NCBI GenBank assembly: GCA_003667245.1
Contig: RCNN01000114.1
Span: forward strand, 1-64,000
Direction: 5' to 3'
Length of the DNA stretch: 64,000 bases
Source of the DNA: Heterostelium multicystogenum
Lineage: Eukaryota; Evosea; Eumycetozoa; Acytosteliales; Acytosteliaceae
Under the pieces are notes generated by a model. It made no database searches, was not told the DNA's origin, and saw nothing but the letters and a program-made list of their open reading frames with translations. The stretch's first letter is position 1. Each line of letters opens with the position of its first letter. Positions 22,262 to 34,899 of this stretch are shown here, one piece after another. Made by a program: the position numbers and the translations under genes.

Positions 22262-24691
22262 TCCAAATGAACAAATCATTTGCTTGATAATCATATTTAT
22301 ACTGTATATATCTATATTTTTTCTTTTTTTTTTTTTTTTCAAAATAAATATTCTTCCAATGCATCTTGTACTCTGGGAATAAAATTTAATCAAATGGCTC
22401 AAATATTGTTACGTTTTATTAATAATAATAATAGTGTTGGCTCGAAATGAACCTTTATGTGAAAGTTTTATGCTAATTTGAACTGAAGTAATAATTAAAT
22501 TGAAAATTACAGTGAAGTTGTTTTGGTGGCTCATTCATTCTAAAATAGGGATAATGTAGGTAGATAGGTGGCATTTTGATCGATGAATGAGAATCCACAT
22601 ACATAAAAGGAAAAAGTTAAAGCAAACAAGTGTTGGAAGATGTTGAGATACCTGGTTTGGAAAAATCACAAAATGTTAAGATCTTCCCTTATTCTTTCGT
22701 TGTTTAATTTCGAATTTATCATTTAATGTAAGGTTGATGATGTTTGCATGACAGGAAGGATAACGATAATAGCTACTTCGTCAAAGATTTTGATTGAACA
22801 TGAATCTGAAACGTTCAAAAAATGCACACATTTGGCATAAAAACTCACACTAGTTTAACAAAAACACCAAAAGGGGTGTCCATACGAATTTTTATTTTTT
22901 CGCAGGTTTGATAGAAAAGTATGTATTATCTGAAAAAAAGTAGGTGATTTTAACACAATGGATGGTTTAAAATTTTTTTTTTTGGTTTTTTTGTAAAAAA
23001 ATGATTACAAAACTGATGCAAAGAAAACTTAACTTTATCATTATTTGGTGTGGTCGTGTTGTAGATACCCATATAAAATCATCTAGAAAAAAGACAAAAA
23101 AAGTTTAAACTTTTTAAAACTTCAGATTAATTATTTTTATAATTAATTATTATTATTATTATTTTTATTTATTCTGTTGTCAAAAACAACAACAAATTAT
23201 CTATCTTTTTTTACTATACTATTACTATTCATACTTTCTCCTCCTCTTTTTTTTTATTATAATTAATAATAATATTATTATTAATAAATATTTACTCGAT
23301 TTAAATATCATCTTAAATATATAGCAATAATTCAATAATAATAATAATATTGTATGTATAGAAAGAAAATCATTATTATCAAGTGAATCTAAATAGACTT
23401 TAAACATTACACTCAAATTTTTTTGGTTTTGCAGCTGTTAGTTATGTTGGAGTAGAGAATTGAGATTAGAAAAGGTGAAGATGAAGGATTTCATATTCAA
23501 AGAATAATCCGTTTGCACAAACAAACCGGTCATTACTTTACTATTTTTATTCAATACAATAATAATTCAATAAATTTTTCTTGTCACTTTATTATTAGCT
23601 TACTATTATTACATTCTGTTACCTGCTACTAATACCACAAACCAATCTCAATCCATTCATTGAGACTGTTTTCACAACTACATCAACAACAGCAACAACT
23701 ACTACTACAAGAACAATATCTCAGTATGTATGTATGTTGTGTGTATGTATGTATTTTAATAATAAAAGTTTTGATTTTTGTTTTTTTAAATAACAATAAT
23801 ATTATTTATTATTAAGAAATAAAAACAAAACACTCACACATCACACTCCTCACCCTACTTCTACTCTACTACCAACTATAGCATATCATATGGTGTAGTA
23901 GTAGTTGTTGTTATTTTTAATATCAATTGAGTGTTGTTATTGTTGTTGTTGTTGTGATATTTATTTAGTTGTTAGTTAATGATTTTCGTCATTATAAACA
24001 TCCAATCAAACAGTCAATCACTCAACAAGTAATTAAATTATATCAAATCAAATAAATAGTAATAATTATTATTATTATCTAGATCATTAAATCTATCATT
24101 AGTAGCCATAACATCAACAACACTACAACTGTCATCTGTCCAGCATCCACTAGATTCTCCCTTCTCTTCCCTCCCATATTTAAAATTTGGATTGTATTGT
24201 TGTGCTGATCCAAATATACTCAAATCACATCATCACATAATATAATAATAATTATAAATAATACTTTATTATTATAATTATCAAATCACAGGTAGACTTG
24301 ACTATTTTTAAAATCATTCATTCAATCATCATTAAATCTAGCATAATATAATTCATCCAATAATTCATAATCAAATCCAATCAACTGTCAACTGACTGCT
24401 AATTGTCCGCTTCATAAATCATAGATTTCAATTTAATAGTAGTAATAATAATAATAATAAGTTAGGTTATTAACAATCAATCAATTGTATTTTTATTCTT
24501 CTAGAACAAAGCCAATATCAATATAGCATACAAATGAATAGAATCAACTAGCAACAACATCAAACAATCTAACAATCATCAAACATCATCATCATCTCTA
24601 AACAATTCAGTTCAATTCACTAATCAACTTAGAGCTAGTTAGGAATTGGAATAGGAATTTACACGCTAGCTGCTCCTAAAAACATTTTGCA
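22262..24691. other. Gene-free 2.4 kb upstream of the pseudokinase-kinase gene
   Basis: Nothing coding is supported in this stretch. It holds A/T homopolymers, TTA/ATT trinucleotide tracts (23140-23360), CAA-rich leader-like DNA from about 24480 on, and GTATGTATGTATG near 23723-23750. The size and CAA-rich end suggest a long promoter plus a 5' UTR, possibly with a leader intron, for the gene starting at 24692. Confidence 0.5.
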
Positions 24692-27600
24692 TTGATGATT
24701 CAACAAGAGTCACTAACTGGACTACAGTCGAATAATAGTAATAGTGACAATATCAATAGTAATAGCAATATCATATCAACTACATCACCTTCCTCACCAA
24801 TACACCAACTTCCAACAACAATAACTATGGCATCTATAGTTGCAACATCGACACCATCTACCGAAGTCGCATTGGCTACGACACTGACTGCCAATGACAA
24901 ACAGCTGCTGTCAACTGCATCATCCTTCGTCCTCCTTCAAAAAGAACAAGAAATATCCAGTATCATTGCCAGAGAAACATCTGAAACTACTTGTACACTA
25001 AATCAACCAACCCAAAAGACAATCTGTAGTATACACAATCATCACGTAGAGAAGAACTTTGATATAGTGAATGATGATTATCCCTTGTATATATCTGACA
25101 ACGATAATACCGGCGACTCTTGTTGCTGCGTGATGAGCACAAATACATCGGTAGTAGAGCAGAATAGTAACAATTGCGATCGTCTTTTTAGCAGCGGCGC
25201 CACTAGTCATCTGCACCATCTCTCTTCACGAGAGAATGGCGACAGCTGGATGGAAGAGAATTTTAGCGCTGCATTCTCGAATCAGCACATTGATCATGAT
25301 AACGACAGCAGCAGTAGCGACGTAGAAGACTGTGCCGAGGATCTCGATGAAATGCTGGTGTTCACCGATGATGTGGAGTCTGAGCGTGAAAAGCGACGTT
25401 ACACTGGCGTAGCCAATCGTAGCAGAAGCAACAGTCTCATGTCGAATTGTACAGGAAGTAGCATAAATAATATTTTCGAAAATAACAATAATAATTGTAC
25501 CAATCATTTCAGTGTCATTCAGTCCGCTATCAACGCAATGAATACACCCCTGCTGACGCAGCAGCAGCAGCTTCGACTCTCGCCAACACTCAACGATTTA
25601 ATTAGATTATCACCCACGAACACACCGACATCTCCTCCACAAACCAACCGATCTAGCACACCTACCAATTGCTTCAATTCACTGAACCCCCTCGCAACCA
25701 GTATCTCGCCGATATCGCCAAACAAGTCAGGAAAGCTGAATTTCAAGTTCAAATTTTATTCCAATTACAACTTCATTTTCACCGTCACCACCTGCCTCAC
25801 CCAAGAAGCAGCATATCAACAACAACAGCGCCACTAATAGTAGTAATTCAACCGAAACCAACACAAACATGAGCAGCTCAGACAGCAGTTTTGTAATTAA
25901 AAATAGAAGATCCTCCGTTCCAACGAGACCACTCTCTACACCACTCGATATTAGATCAATACGACGTAGTAGTGAGGATAATCCAATCGCAACTGACCTC
26001 AAGGTCATGGAGAAGTTTAAGGAGCATAAAAAAAGATTTAGAATCCATGAAGATCAAGCAAGTCAAGCTGAAACAACAAATGACATTGTTGGATGAAGGA
26101 TATACCGAGGTCAAGACTTTATCTGATGACGAGGATGATGAGGACGACGAAAGTATTAAGGAAGAATTCCAAGGAGTAGAAAACATCGGAAATGCAAAAC
26201 TAGCCAGACATTATAAGAAATTGGAGAACGACATTGCACACTTGGAGAATTTGCTCTCTGTCTTGTCGACGCAAACTAGTTTTATCAATAGCAACCATTC
26301 TAAAAGTGGAATTGCTCACAGCTTTAGTGGAGGTAGTATTGGAATGGGACACGGTAATTTCAGTCACTCTCACATCCATTCTCACAACAATCCAATGCAT
26401 AGTAGTTGTGGCAGCACAAAATCTACATCACCTCGTTCACGTGATTGGAGAGATTGGACAAATGTATCTTCCAGTCTTCATCGCGACAGAGACTGGACAA
26501 ATAGTACATCGACGTGCAGCTGTGGTATCGGTTGTGGCGGGGGTGGATTCAATTCGCCAACTAGCAAAAAATTTTCACAGGAATTGAAATTGGAGCTCCG
26601 ACCACTAGAGATTAGAGCTGCGGTCCACACTTCACCACGTAGACTCAACACATCTCAAATCTCCAATAGTACTAGTCAATCATCAATTTCAATCAACAAC
26701 TTCTTTGATGACACAATCTCAGAGTTTGAAGTTGAAAAAGCAAAGCTTGATCAGTATCAGTTTGCACTTTGTAAGTATATACTTTCCAAATCAAAAGTAA
26801 ACTAAATATTAACAAATCTTTTGATAGCAATGAAACAAACAGCGTCGCCAATTGACTATAAAGAAATAACCATTAAAAGAAAGTTAGGAGAAGGTAAACA
26901 TTCTGTTATCTGGGAGGTTTTATGGAAAGAACATAAATTCGCATTAAAGCAATACAAGCAACCACAACCCGGACAGTCTACTGATTTATCAAAAGAAGAG
27001 AGTATGAAATATGTTTTGTAAGTTGAATAGATATTCATATCGAAGTATGACCAGTCTAACTAATTAATGCTAAAGGGGTATCAACCATTTCAATGTGATG
27101 GTTGGAATTGGATATACATTACAACCACATCCTTGCTTACTACTGGAATACATGGAGGGTACAACTCTCTACGACTTACTGATAAAGGATGGTGTGAAAA
27201 TTGAAATGCCAATGTTCTTAAAGATTGGAAAAGAGTTGGCAGCAGCAATGAATCATCTTCATTCTTTAGACGTTATTCACGGAAACTTGACGATAGAAAC
27301 GATATATGTAGATAAGCTTGGAAATGTTAAAGTTGGTGGCGTTAAGTATAATTCCAGTGATCCAAATGACCCAGCAATTGATCCGAGATATCGTGCACCT
27401 GAAATCATCAAATCACAAGCAATCACAACAAAAGTTGATGTATATTCATTCTCTCTCATCCTTTGGACACTTTTTACCAACACTGTTCCATTTAAAAAGG
27501 TATTGTTATCCACTTTGAAAATTAAGTTCCAATATTAATTGTTTTTTTTTAGTTTAATGATGGAACAACAGTTGCTGTAAAAGTATCTTTTGAGAATCTT

Positions 27601-28847
27601 CGTCCTAAAATTCCAAATAAATGTCCATTAATCATTCGTAAGTTGATCAACCGTTGTTGGTCGCCAAATCCAGAGTCTAGACCAGATTTTACAGAAATCT
27701 TAAGAATATTCTACCACTTGGATGGAAAGATATTCTTTTCAGCTTTGTCGAGAGGTTCCCTTTGGGTAAGTTGATTTTTTAAGACTAATTGCTATGATCA
27801 TTAATTTTTTGCTAATCTTTTATTCAGACCTTAGATCATGACCAGGAAATAGAAAGAGAAAAGAAAAGAAGAGAGAAGTATGACGAAATTTTAGAGTTCT
27901 TGCAGAAGCGTGATTATATAGTAGGTTTCAACGAGTTAAGTTTTGCAGAAAAGATAGGTGAAGGTAGTTTTGCAAAGGTTTGGCTTGGCACTTGGAATGG
28001 ATACCGGGTGGCCATCAAAAAATTAAAGAATACAAATATTTCAGAGAAATTCTTTTTAAGAGAAGTTGCCAATTTAATGTAAGTCCTTCTTTAATCACGT
28101 ATATTCGAGGAGTGACTAATTATTGTTCACAGTAAATCTCATCATCCAAATGTAGTTATGTTCATGGGTATTGTCTCTGATCCACCTTGTATTATTACTG
28201 AATACATGAGTGGAGGTTCACTTTACGATGTTTTGCACTCAAAAAATTGCAACTTGGACAGAAAGATGATGTTCAAGATGATGAGAGATCTGGCAGTTGG
28301 TATGTCTCACCTCCATTCATTGAGTCCACCAATGCTGCACCGTGATCTTACAAGCAAAAATATATTGCTGGACGAATTCCAGAATATCAAGATTTCAGAC
28401 TTTGGTTTGTCCAAGCAGATAGAAGAGGAAATGACACTGGCAGGTATTTGTAACCCCCGTTGGCGTCCACCAGAAATTACCAAGGGTATGAAGAACTATT
28501 GTGAGAAAGTTGATGTTTATTCATTTGGTTTGGTCATCTACGAAATCTATACTGGAAAGGTGCCATTTGAGAACCTTGAAGGTGTGACTGCAGCAGCCAA
28601 GTCAGCCTATGAGAACCTTAGACCTGTAATTCCTGATGATTGTCCATTGTGGTTAAGAAAGCTCATCACTAGATGTTGGTCGGGAGAGCCTAGTGAACGT
28701 CCATCATTCGTCGAAATTGTAAATATATTGAACCAGCACAAAGATCAATTCACCAAGAGAGACCTTTTTGAAATGATCAGTGGCGACGACGAAAACGATC
28801 AAGTAGTTGAGGATAACATCCACTATGATGAAGCCGACGAATCATAG
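24692..28847 (+). CDS. Pseudokinase plus kinase protein of the Pyk3/SplB type (TKL group)
   Basis: The long N-terminus is Ser/Asn-rich with acidic patches; a frame change near 25745-25830 separates 24692-25837 from the part resuming at 25870. A coiled-coil-like segment (VKLKQQMTLLDEGYTEVKTL) lies near 26060. Domain 1 (about 26855-27770, split by introns) is kinase-like: GEGKHSVIW and FALKQY with the lysine. The catalytic loop, however, is IHGNLTIETI (HGN in place of HRD) and the DFG position reads KVGGV, so it should be inactive. Domain 2 (27930-28770) is complete: GEGSFAKVW, VAIKKL, HRDLTSKNILLDE, SDFGLSK, NPRWRPPE, DVYSFGLV. The tandem layout recalls JAKs and, in Dictyostelium, Pyk3 (which acts on STATc) and SplB; which of these is the orthologue I cannot tell. 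Introns of 50-75 bp have GTAAGT-like donors. Confidence 0.85.
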
Positions 28848-29051
28848 ATTAACCATAATTTAATAAACATCAACCCAATTCCCCTTTTAATGTGTACACT
28901 AATCATTATTAATTGATTTTACCATTTTAAGGTTTTGCAAAATAATTTATTTTTCAGATTTTTTTTAATTGAAAGCCTGCGCAGAATGATCAGGACCACT
29001 ACAATTACGGTTGTGTTTGTTATATTCCATTTGTGGTAATCTAATCGATCA

Positions 29052-30616
29052 ATGAATTCTCTTATTAGTTCGCTCTCTACAAGAAGTAGAGCAGTGGATC
29101 TTATGAGAGCGGCAGATTCCTTATGCCTTCGATCTAGTACATTTTTGTCAGACTCGTCACAGCTACATATGCATTGCTACAGATACAAATCGAATAACAA
29201 CAATAATAAATCAACATCATATACGAATACACCATATAATATAAACCCTAATTTACGATCAAGACTACAGAAACAAGATGAAGTCCCTAAATCTCGCACT
29301 ACACCCATCAGCTTCACTTCAAAGCGACAATTGATGAGAGATTTCATCCAAGATTCACTATATAACAAAGACTACGGTTACTTTACAAGCAAAGAAGTAA
29401 TTACATCTATAGATAAATCAAAGTTCAAAGAACTGAATACATTGAAAAATAGAAAAGAATATCTCTCTTATCTTTCCAATCTTTACAAAGGATCCCAACA
29501 CTCTTGGTTCACTCCCGTAGAGATATTTCAGGTAAGACAGTCGCATTACAGTATCAAGTCGAATCACAGTAAGCTGACAGCCTATTTATTGCAATTTAGC
29601 CTTACTACTCTAATGCCATTGGTCGATACATCATCGAGAAATATAATAAGAGCGACATGAAAGATCAAATGAAACCATTGAAGATATTTGAAGTAGGTGC
29701 TGGTTCCGGTACGAATGCATTGTGTTTGCTTAATTTCTTGAGAGATAATCACCCGCTAGTCTATGCTACTACACAATATACTATCATTGAAATCAGTAGA
29801 CTGCTTGCTGTGAAGCAGTTGGAGCGTATCAAGCTCGAACACCCCTCTATCAAAGTACAGGTTTACAATACATCCATTTTCAATTGGACTCACAAGCGCG
29901 AAGATGACGAATGCTTCATCTTGATGACAGAGGTCATCGACAATCTTCCGCACGACAAGATCGTCGTAAACTCTGACGGATTCTACGAGTCTGTTGTTAC
30001 AACACCAAGCGGAGCAAACAGCATTCACATTGAGGATCTACAGAAACTACAGGACCCAATCATCAAGGAATATCTACAGATGGACCAGCAATTTAAAATG
30101 GAGAATCAAAACGGAAATAACTCACTGACACAGATCTATGCATCACTGAAGAACTTCTTCCAGGGCGACAGATTTATATTCATTCCGACAGTTTGCATGA
30201 AGATGTTCCAGATTTTCGCATTGTTCTTCCCCAAACATCATCTGGTGCTTGCCGACTTTGACTTTATACCATCATTGGTGAAGGGAGAGAATGCACCAAC
30301 AGTGCAAGAGAAACAACCTATTGATCCAGATGATCCAGACTGCTTCGAGTACGAGTCAATCGACTATGCAGACATTACTACACCTCCATTGGGAAGTTGC
30401 GACATTTTCTTCCCCACCAACTGGAGTGATCTTCATTCGATGTATATTCGTACCAATCAATCAAGAGAGAACTTTGATGCATCACAAGTCAAATCGTACA
30501 AACAAAAAGACTTTTTAAAGATATATGCCAAGCCCGACCTTGGTAAAACCCAGACCAAATCAAACTTTAATCCGATGTTACATGATTACACCAATATGTC
30601 TGTACTGGTATCATAA
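29052..30616 (+). CDS. MidA/DUF185-family SAM-dependent methyltransferase, probably mitochondrial
   Basis: The N-terminus is rich in Ser, Arg and Leu with few acids (SLISSLSTRSRAVDLMRA), which suits a mitochondrial presequence. The family start RQLMRDFIQDSLYNKDYGYF follows, then WFTPVEIFQ. An intron at about 29532-29599 (GTAAGA...TTTAG) joins it to PYYSNAIGRYIIEKY. The SAM site is seen as IFEVGAGSGTNAL, and the motif EVIDNLPHDK corresponds to NExxDxxP of MidA/NDUFAF7. The C-terminus ends NPMLHDYTNMSVLVS. NDUFAF7 methylates an arginine of complex I subunit NDUFS2. This protein is divergent and may be the second eukaryotic DUF185 branch rather than NDUFAF7 itself, so the substrate is open. Confidence 0.75.
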
Positions 30617-30702
30617 CAGAACATAATAAACCATTTGTGACAATACAATATAATATTATCATAGATATCTCCAATATTGATTATAACATAGGTTTCTTCT
30701 AT

Positions 30703-32520
30703 TTATTTTTTGGATAATACTTTCTTTACATCTCTGAATGTTGATCGTTCGTAAACATAGAGTGATAATGCTACTGATACAAAGCATACGACACCAACAC
30801 CTAAATGAATGAGTGTTGGTAGTGCAAAAAGGGAGGTTTGCTTGTGTCCAAAGTAAATGCTTGACAAGTTCGTCAAAATGAATGACAGTAGAAATACGAC
30901 CATGACAACCAGCTTTGGGAACATCGATCCAATGGAAAAACCAGAAATACCTTTAAAGAATTGATTCATAAAATAAATACTATATAAGATTCTAAGTAAC
31001 ATATCTGTAGGGTAGGACTGTTGAGTTAATGATGTTAGATGTAAGAGGAAAATGATGACACTTACTTATACAATTGGCCAAAATAATTCCAATGGTTCCA
31101 AGTAGCTGTGATAGGATGTAGGTGGCACCAAGATATATCAATCCAATGACAATCAAAATCCAATTCAATGTCTTTAGTTGTTCTGCCTTAGATAAACTGT
31201 GTACGAATGCCTCGGACACACCGTTTACAGCCATGAATCCAACATATAGGCAATACACACCCAACACGCTGGCAGCATTGGAGTTGGAGAATTTGTTGGA
31301 GTAAAGAATATTCAGGAGAAGTTCGGAATATGCTGGACCAAATGAAACAAAAAATAAGTGCAATGGTAACCATCAGCTTCATTAGAATTGCCAATACTTT
31401 GGAGGCATCCGACAAATCTTGACGACTAGTTGATTTTCCAAATAGTTTGGGGAACATTGAGAAACATGATTCTTCAATAGGTTGGAAAAAGAATCTAGCG
31501 ATTAACGATCCAAGATTGGAAACTACCGAGAAAATGGCTTGACTAGTCAAACTCTCTGAGAAATATAATACAAACTTCTCACCCTCTGTAAGCAAAAGCT
31601 TTTGAATTGATTGCCATGTATATAGTCCCGTAAGTTTAACAAGGTCTGCGCTAATATATGAGCTAAAAATGTTGATTGTCAGCAGAGGACATTGAATTCT
31701 TTCGTTAGTTGAATAATTACTCATTCTTGATAGCTTTTGGTAAAAGTTGGCTAAATGATCTAATCTGGATACCTTTGTCTTCCTTTTTTTTGTCTTTGTA
31801 GATTTCAATGATAAAGTTACCATAGTATCCGATCAATAGGGTTAAAGAATAAATGATCTGTGCATAGCCAAATCCTTTTAGTCCATCCTTATGAATTCAT
31901 ATGATTAGTTTATGAACTAGCCAGATCCGATGAAGGAGAATTGAACATACATCTTTAATTACAACATAGTAATAGGTAGACACTGCTTTTAAGAATAAGG
32001 CGGAACCTTCAACAAAGGTTCTGACTTTGAATAGCAACATATTCTGTGTGAGGATGTATACTGGTTCACTTAGAAGCTCGAGCATTGATGCCAATGTGAA
32101 GAGATATAATCCAAGTTGGTAGTTGTCCAGTGCCAATTCCTCAGGTGTGCTCCACTGAGTGAAAAGTCTCTCTGTTCCGAGAGATAGAAGCAATCCAGTT
32201 GGAATAATCATCCAGGACAAGTTGATAAGTCTTTGCAACATTGTGTAGTCGTTCAACTCCACACGGATGCAAGTACGTCTAATGGCTTCACGCGATAAGA
32301 AAAGGATCACAGATAACAACAGCATGTACTTTATAGAGAAAACACCTAGTACACTGTTGTCGACTGCTGTAACCATCCATGTATTCAAGATAAATGTAAA
32401 CAGACGACTGAACATCTGCAATCCAATCAAATAGAGTGCACCCGACAAACTTGACTTCAATACCGATGTATTATTATTGTTGTTATTAATGCTGTTGACA
32501 TCATTCTTTTGAGTTGACAT
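30703..32520 (-). CDS. rft1: Rft1 homologue, ER membrane protein of N-glycan precursor assembly
   Basis: Rft1 is needed for lumenal Man5GlcNAc2-PP-dolichol; whether it is the flippase itself is debated. The order of conserved blocks is right. Exon 1 (32520 to about 31953) has GALYLIGLQMFSRLFTFILN, FLSREAIRRTCIR, and TLASMLELLSEPVYI. A 53-bp intron leads to DGLKGFGYAQIIYSLTLLIG. A further intron near 31730-31662 leads to LVKLTGLYTWQSIQKLLLTEGEKFVLYF and the EESCFSMFPKLF block. Later come VSFGPAYSELLLNILY and an intron at about 31059-31007 before MLLRILYSIYFMNQFF. The C-terminal KKVLSKK is an ER-type dilysine end. About 10-12 hydrophobic segments are expected. One frame break near 31345 is a T-run one base too long. 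Confidence 0.88.
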
Positions 32521-32689
32521 TTTATTAATTAAATCAAGTTACTCTATTAATTAATGATCATTGCAGCGGGGCTTTCATCATCAGATGACATCAGTGGTTG
32601 TTTTGGTTTTTGATTGTTCAGAAAAAACAAAAAGTTTGATTAAAATTTTTATTTACAAAGTAGTTTTGTTTTTAAACTAATCATATGAT

Positions 32690-33540
32690 TTATCTGTTGG
32701 AGTAGAGCTTTCCATCTATGTAGGTCCATGAGTAGCATGGAAGATCTGAGGTATCGGCCTTGAACTCTTGGTTGATGCTCTGTGGGTGGACTGGCTTCAA
32801 TTCAACGTACTCCTCTCCCTGGGCATTCAACTTCTTGTCTTCCGTTTCTCTCTTTTCCACATCCTTCAGCTGCTTCTTCTCCTTCTTCTCCTTCTTCTCC
32901 TTAGGTTTCTTCTCCTTCTTATTCTTTTTGTTCTTTTTCTTTGACTTCTCCTGTTCAGGTAAGAGATCGGAGTCTATTTCAAACTCGATGTATTCCAAGA
33001 TTTCAATAGAACCCTCTTCGGACTCGTCTGACTCCCAAAGATCCACGTCATCAAGATCCTCAAAGATAGTGATTTCCAATGGACCTTCTTCCTCTATCTC
33101 CTGAGATGAAGATAAATTAAGCTTCTTGATTTCTTTTCCTTCTTCTCTTTTTTCTCCTTCTTCTCCTTCTTCTCCTTCTTTTCCTTTGGCTTCTTTACCT
33201 TGTCCTTTTTCTCCTTCTTCTTGTCCTTCTTCTTGTTTTTCAATTCCTTGTCCTTGGCTCCCTTTGGATCGTTGCCTGGACGTTTGGAGGGATGAGCCTT
33301 CTCAAACTCTTCTTCCATGAGCTTGTCCAACTCCTCAAAAGCACCTTCAGACAGGTCGTATCTATTTGGACGCTCTATCTCAAGCTGAATTGGATACTCT
33401 TTGAAGTCAGATCTGAACATATCTTTCAGAATGTATAACAGATCATCTTCACTCATCTTTTGACGTTTGAGATGTTGAACCTGTTGGACTGGTTCTGACT
33501 TTGGTAAACCACCAAATTCTCTTGCTACTCTTGCACTCAT
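32690..33540 (-). CDS. Lys/Glu-rich protein of unknown function
   Basis: I do not recognise this gene. I prefer the ATG at 33540 (MSARVAREFGGLPKSEP) because it follows an A-rich leader; an in-frame ATG at 33615 is possible. Order: a small N-terminal domain with DLLYILKDMFRSDF and LSEGAFEELDKLMEEEFEKA; a long Lys-rich tract (KEKKEKKEKKEKK, 33240-33120); an acidic segment (EDLDDVDLWESDESEEGS near 33060); a second Lys-rich tract (32960-32860); and a compact end LKPVHPQSINQEFKADTSDL ending GKLYSNR. The frame changes once near 33110 within the Lys tract, equal to one base too few. The end block with SWTYIDGKLY may be a peptide-binding motif, but that is speculation. Confidence 0.6.
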
Positions 33541-34899
33541 TTCTGTATTTTTCAATGAATTAATTAATTTCCAATCTATTCCATATTGAAAAGAAAGATA
33601 CTGGTTAATATTCAAGAAATAAATTATCTATCTATTTATTTGTTGACCATAATAATATACCTACTATTAAAATATTATTATATATATTGTTTTGAAATAT
33701 ATGTATCACTTTTTAATTATTTAATAATGATTAAGACTCTTTGATTGTTAGATTAAAACTAATTACTCTTGTAAGAATGAATTATTGAATTTATTTAGAA
33801 TTAAATATTTTAGATCCAGATTTCTAATGTTTACCAAATTTGGACGAATAACTATTTAGTAATCTAGCCTTCATCATAGACTCAAGAGTGCCAGTCTTTC
33901 ATTAAATATATTAGATTGCAAAGCCTAATTGATTTATTGCCCATTTGGTACTTTTTAGTTTAATTTGACTACAAAATACTTCCAAAGAAGGGAAACCGAT
34001 CGAAGGACTCTCAAAACAACAAACATCAAAAATTAACAAAATTAATTTAAAATTGTTACCAAAATTTTATTACTAAATAAGTAATATTTCTCAAATCTAA
34101 TTGAAAATTAAAAAAGAATTAAATTTGATTTAATTGTTTTTCATACTTATTGTGAAACTGTAATTTTGTGTGGCATATAAATTTATTATTTTACAGTAAA
34201 ATAAGATGAAGATGACTTTTAATTAATTGTTAATAATAATAATAATAATAATAATAGTAAACTTTTATTATAAATGAGGTAAAAAAAAGTTTTTAATAAA
34301 AATCTAACTGTTGTATTTTTAAATCTGAAAAAAACAAAACCAAAAATCAAAAAAAAAAAACAAAAATAATAAAAACTAAAAAAATCTGATATGGGTGGAA
34401 TTAACCATCAATTTATATTTATATGATTGATTAAGAATCCTATTGTTGATCATGGTAGATTGGATTTATTATTATCAATTTTAATTATTTGTTTGTTTTG
34501 ATTAGTTTTGTTTCTTAGTTACTTTAGAAAGAAGTTCACAAGAAGTCACCACATTTTTATTCCACATCAATCACTGTCTGTCACACATCCTATACATAAT
34601 AAAGTCAGACCCACACTCCACTCTCATATTTAATCACCATCATCATCATTTTAACACACCAACTAAAAACACCTTAATATATCACACTAATATTGGTTGG
34701 TTAGTTGATTGATTTGGTTTTGATTTGATTAATATTATCATTTACATTGACATAAATAAATACATATAGATTGTTTTGAATTCAATCAATCAATCATTCA
34801 TTTTATAAGTCTTTGTATCAATACCACGACATTACATATAACAGCAGCAGCAGCAACAATAGACAGATCGACAGACAGATAGATAGATACTATACAAAG
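33541..34899. other. Intergenic, extremely AT-rich
   Basis: The region lies between two divergently transcribed genes. It holds an (AAT)n run at about 34229-34256, a 12-base A run near 34350, and a pyrimidine-rich leader-like stretch before the PH gene, ending in CAG and GACA/GATA repeats (34842-34890). I see no gene or RNA. Confidence 0.5.
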
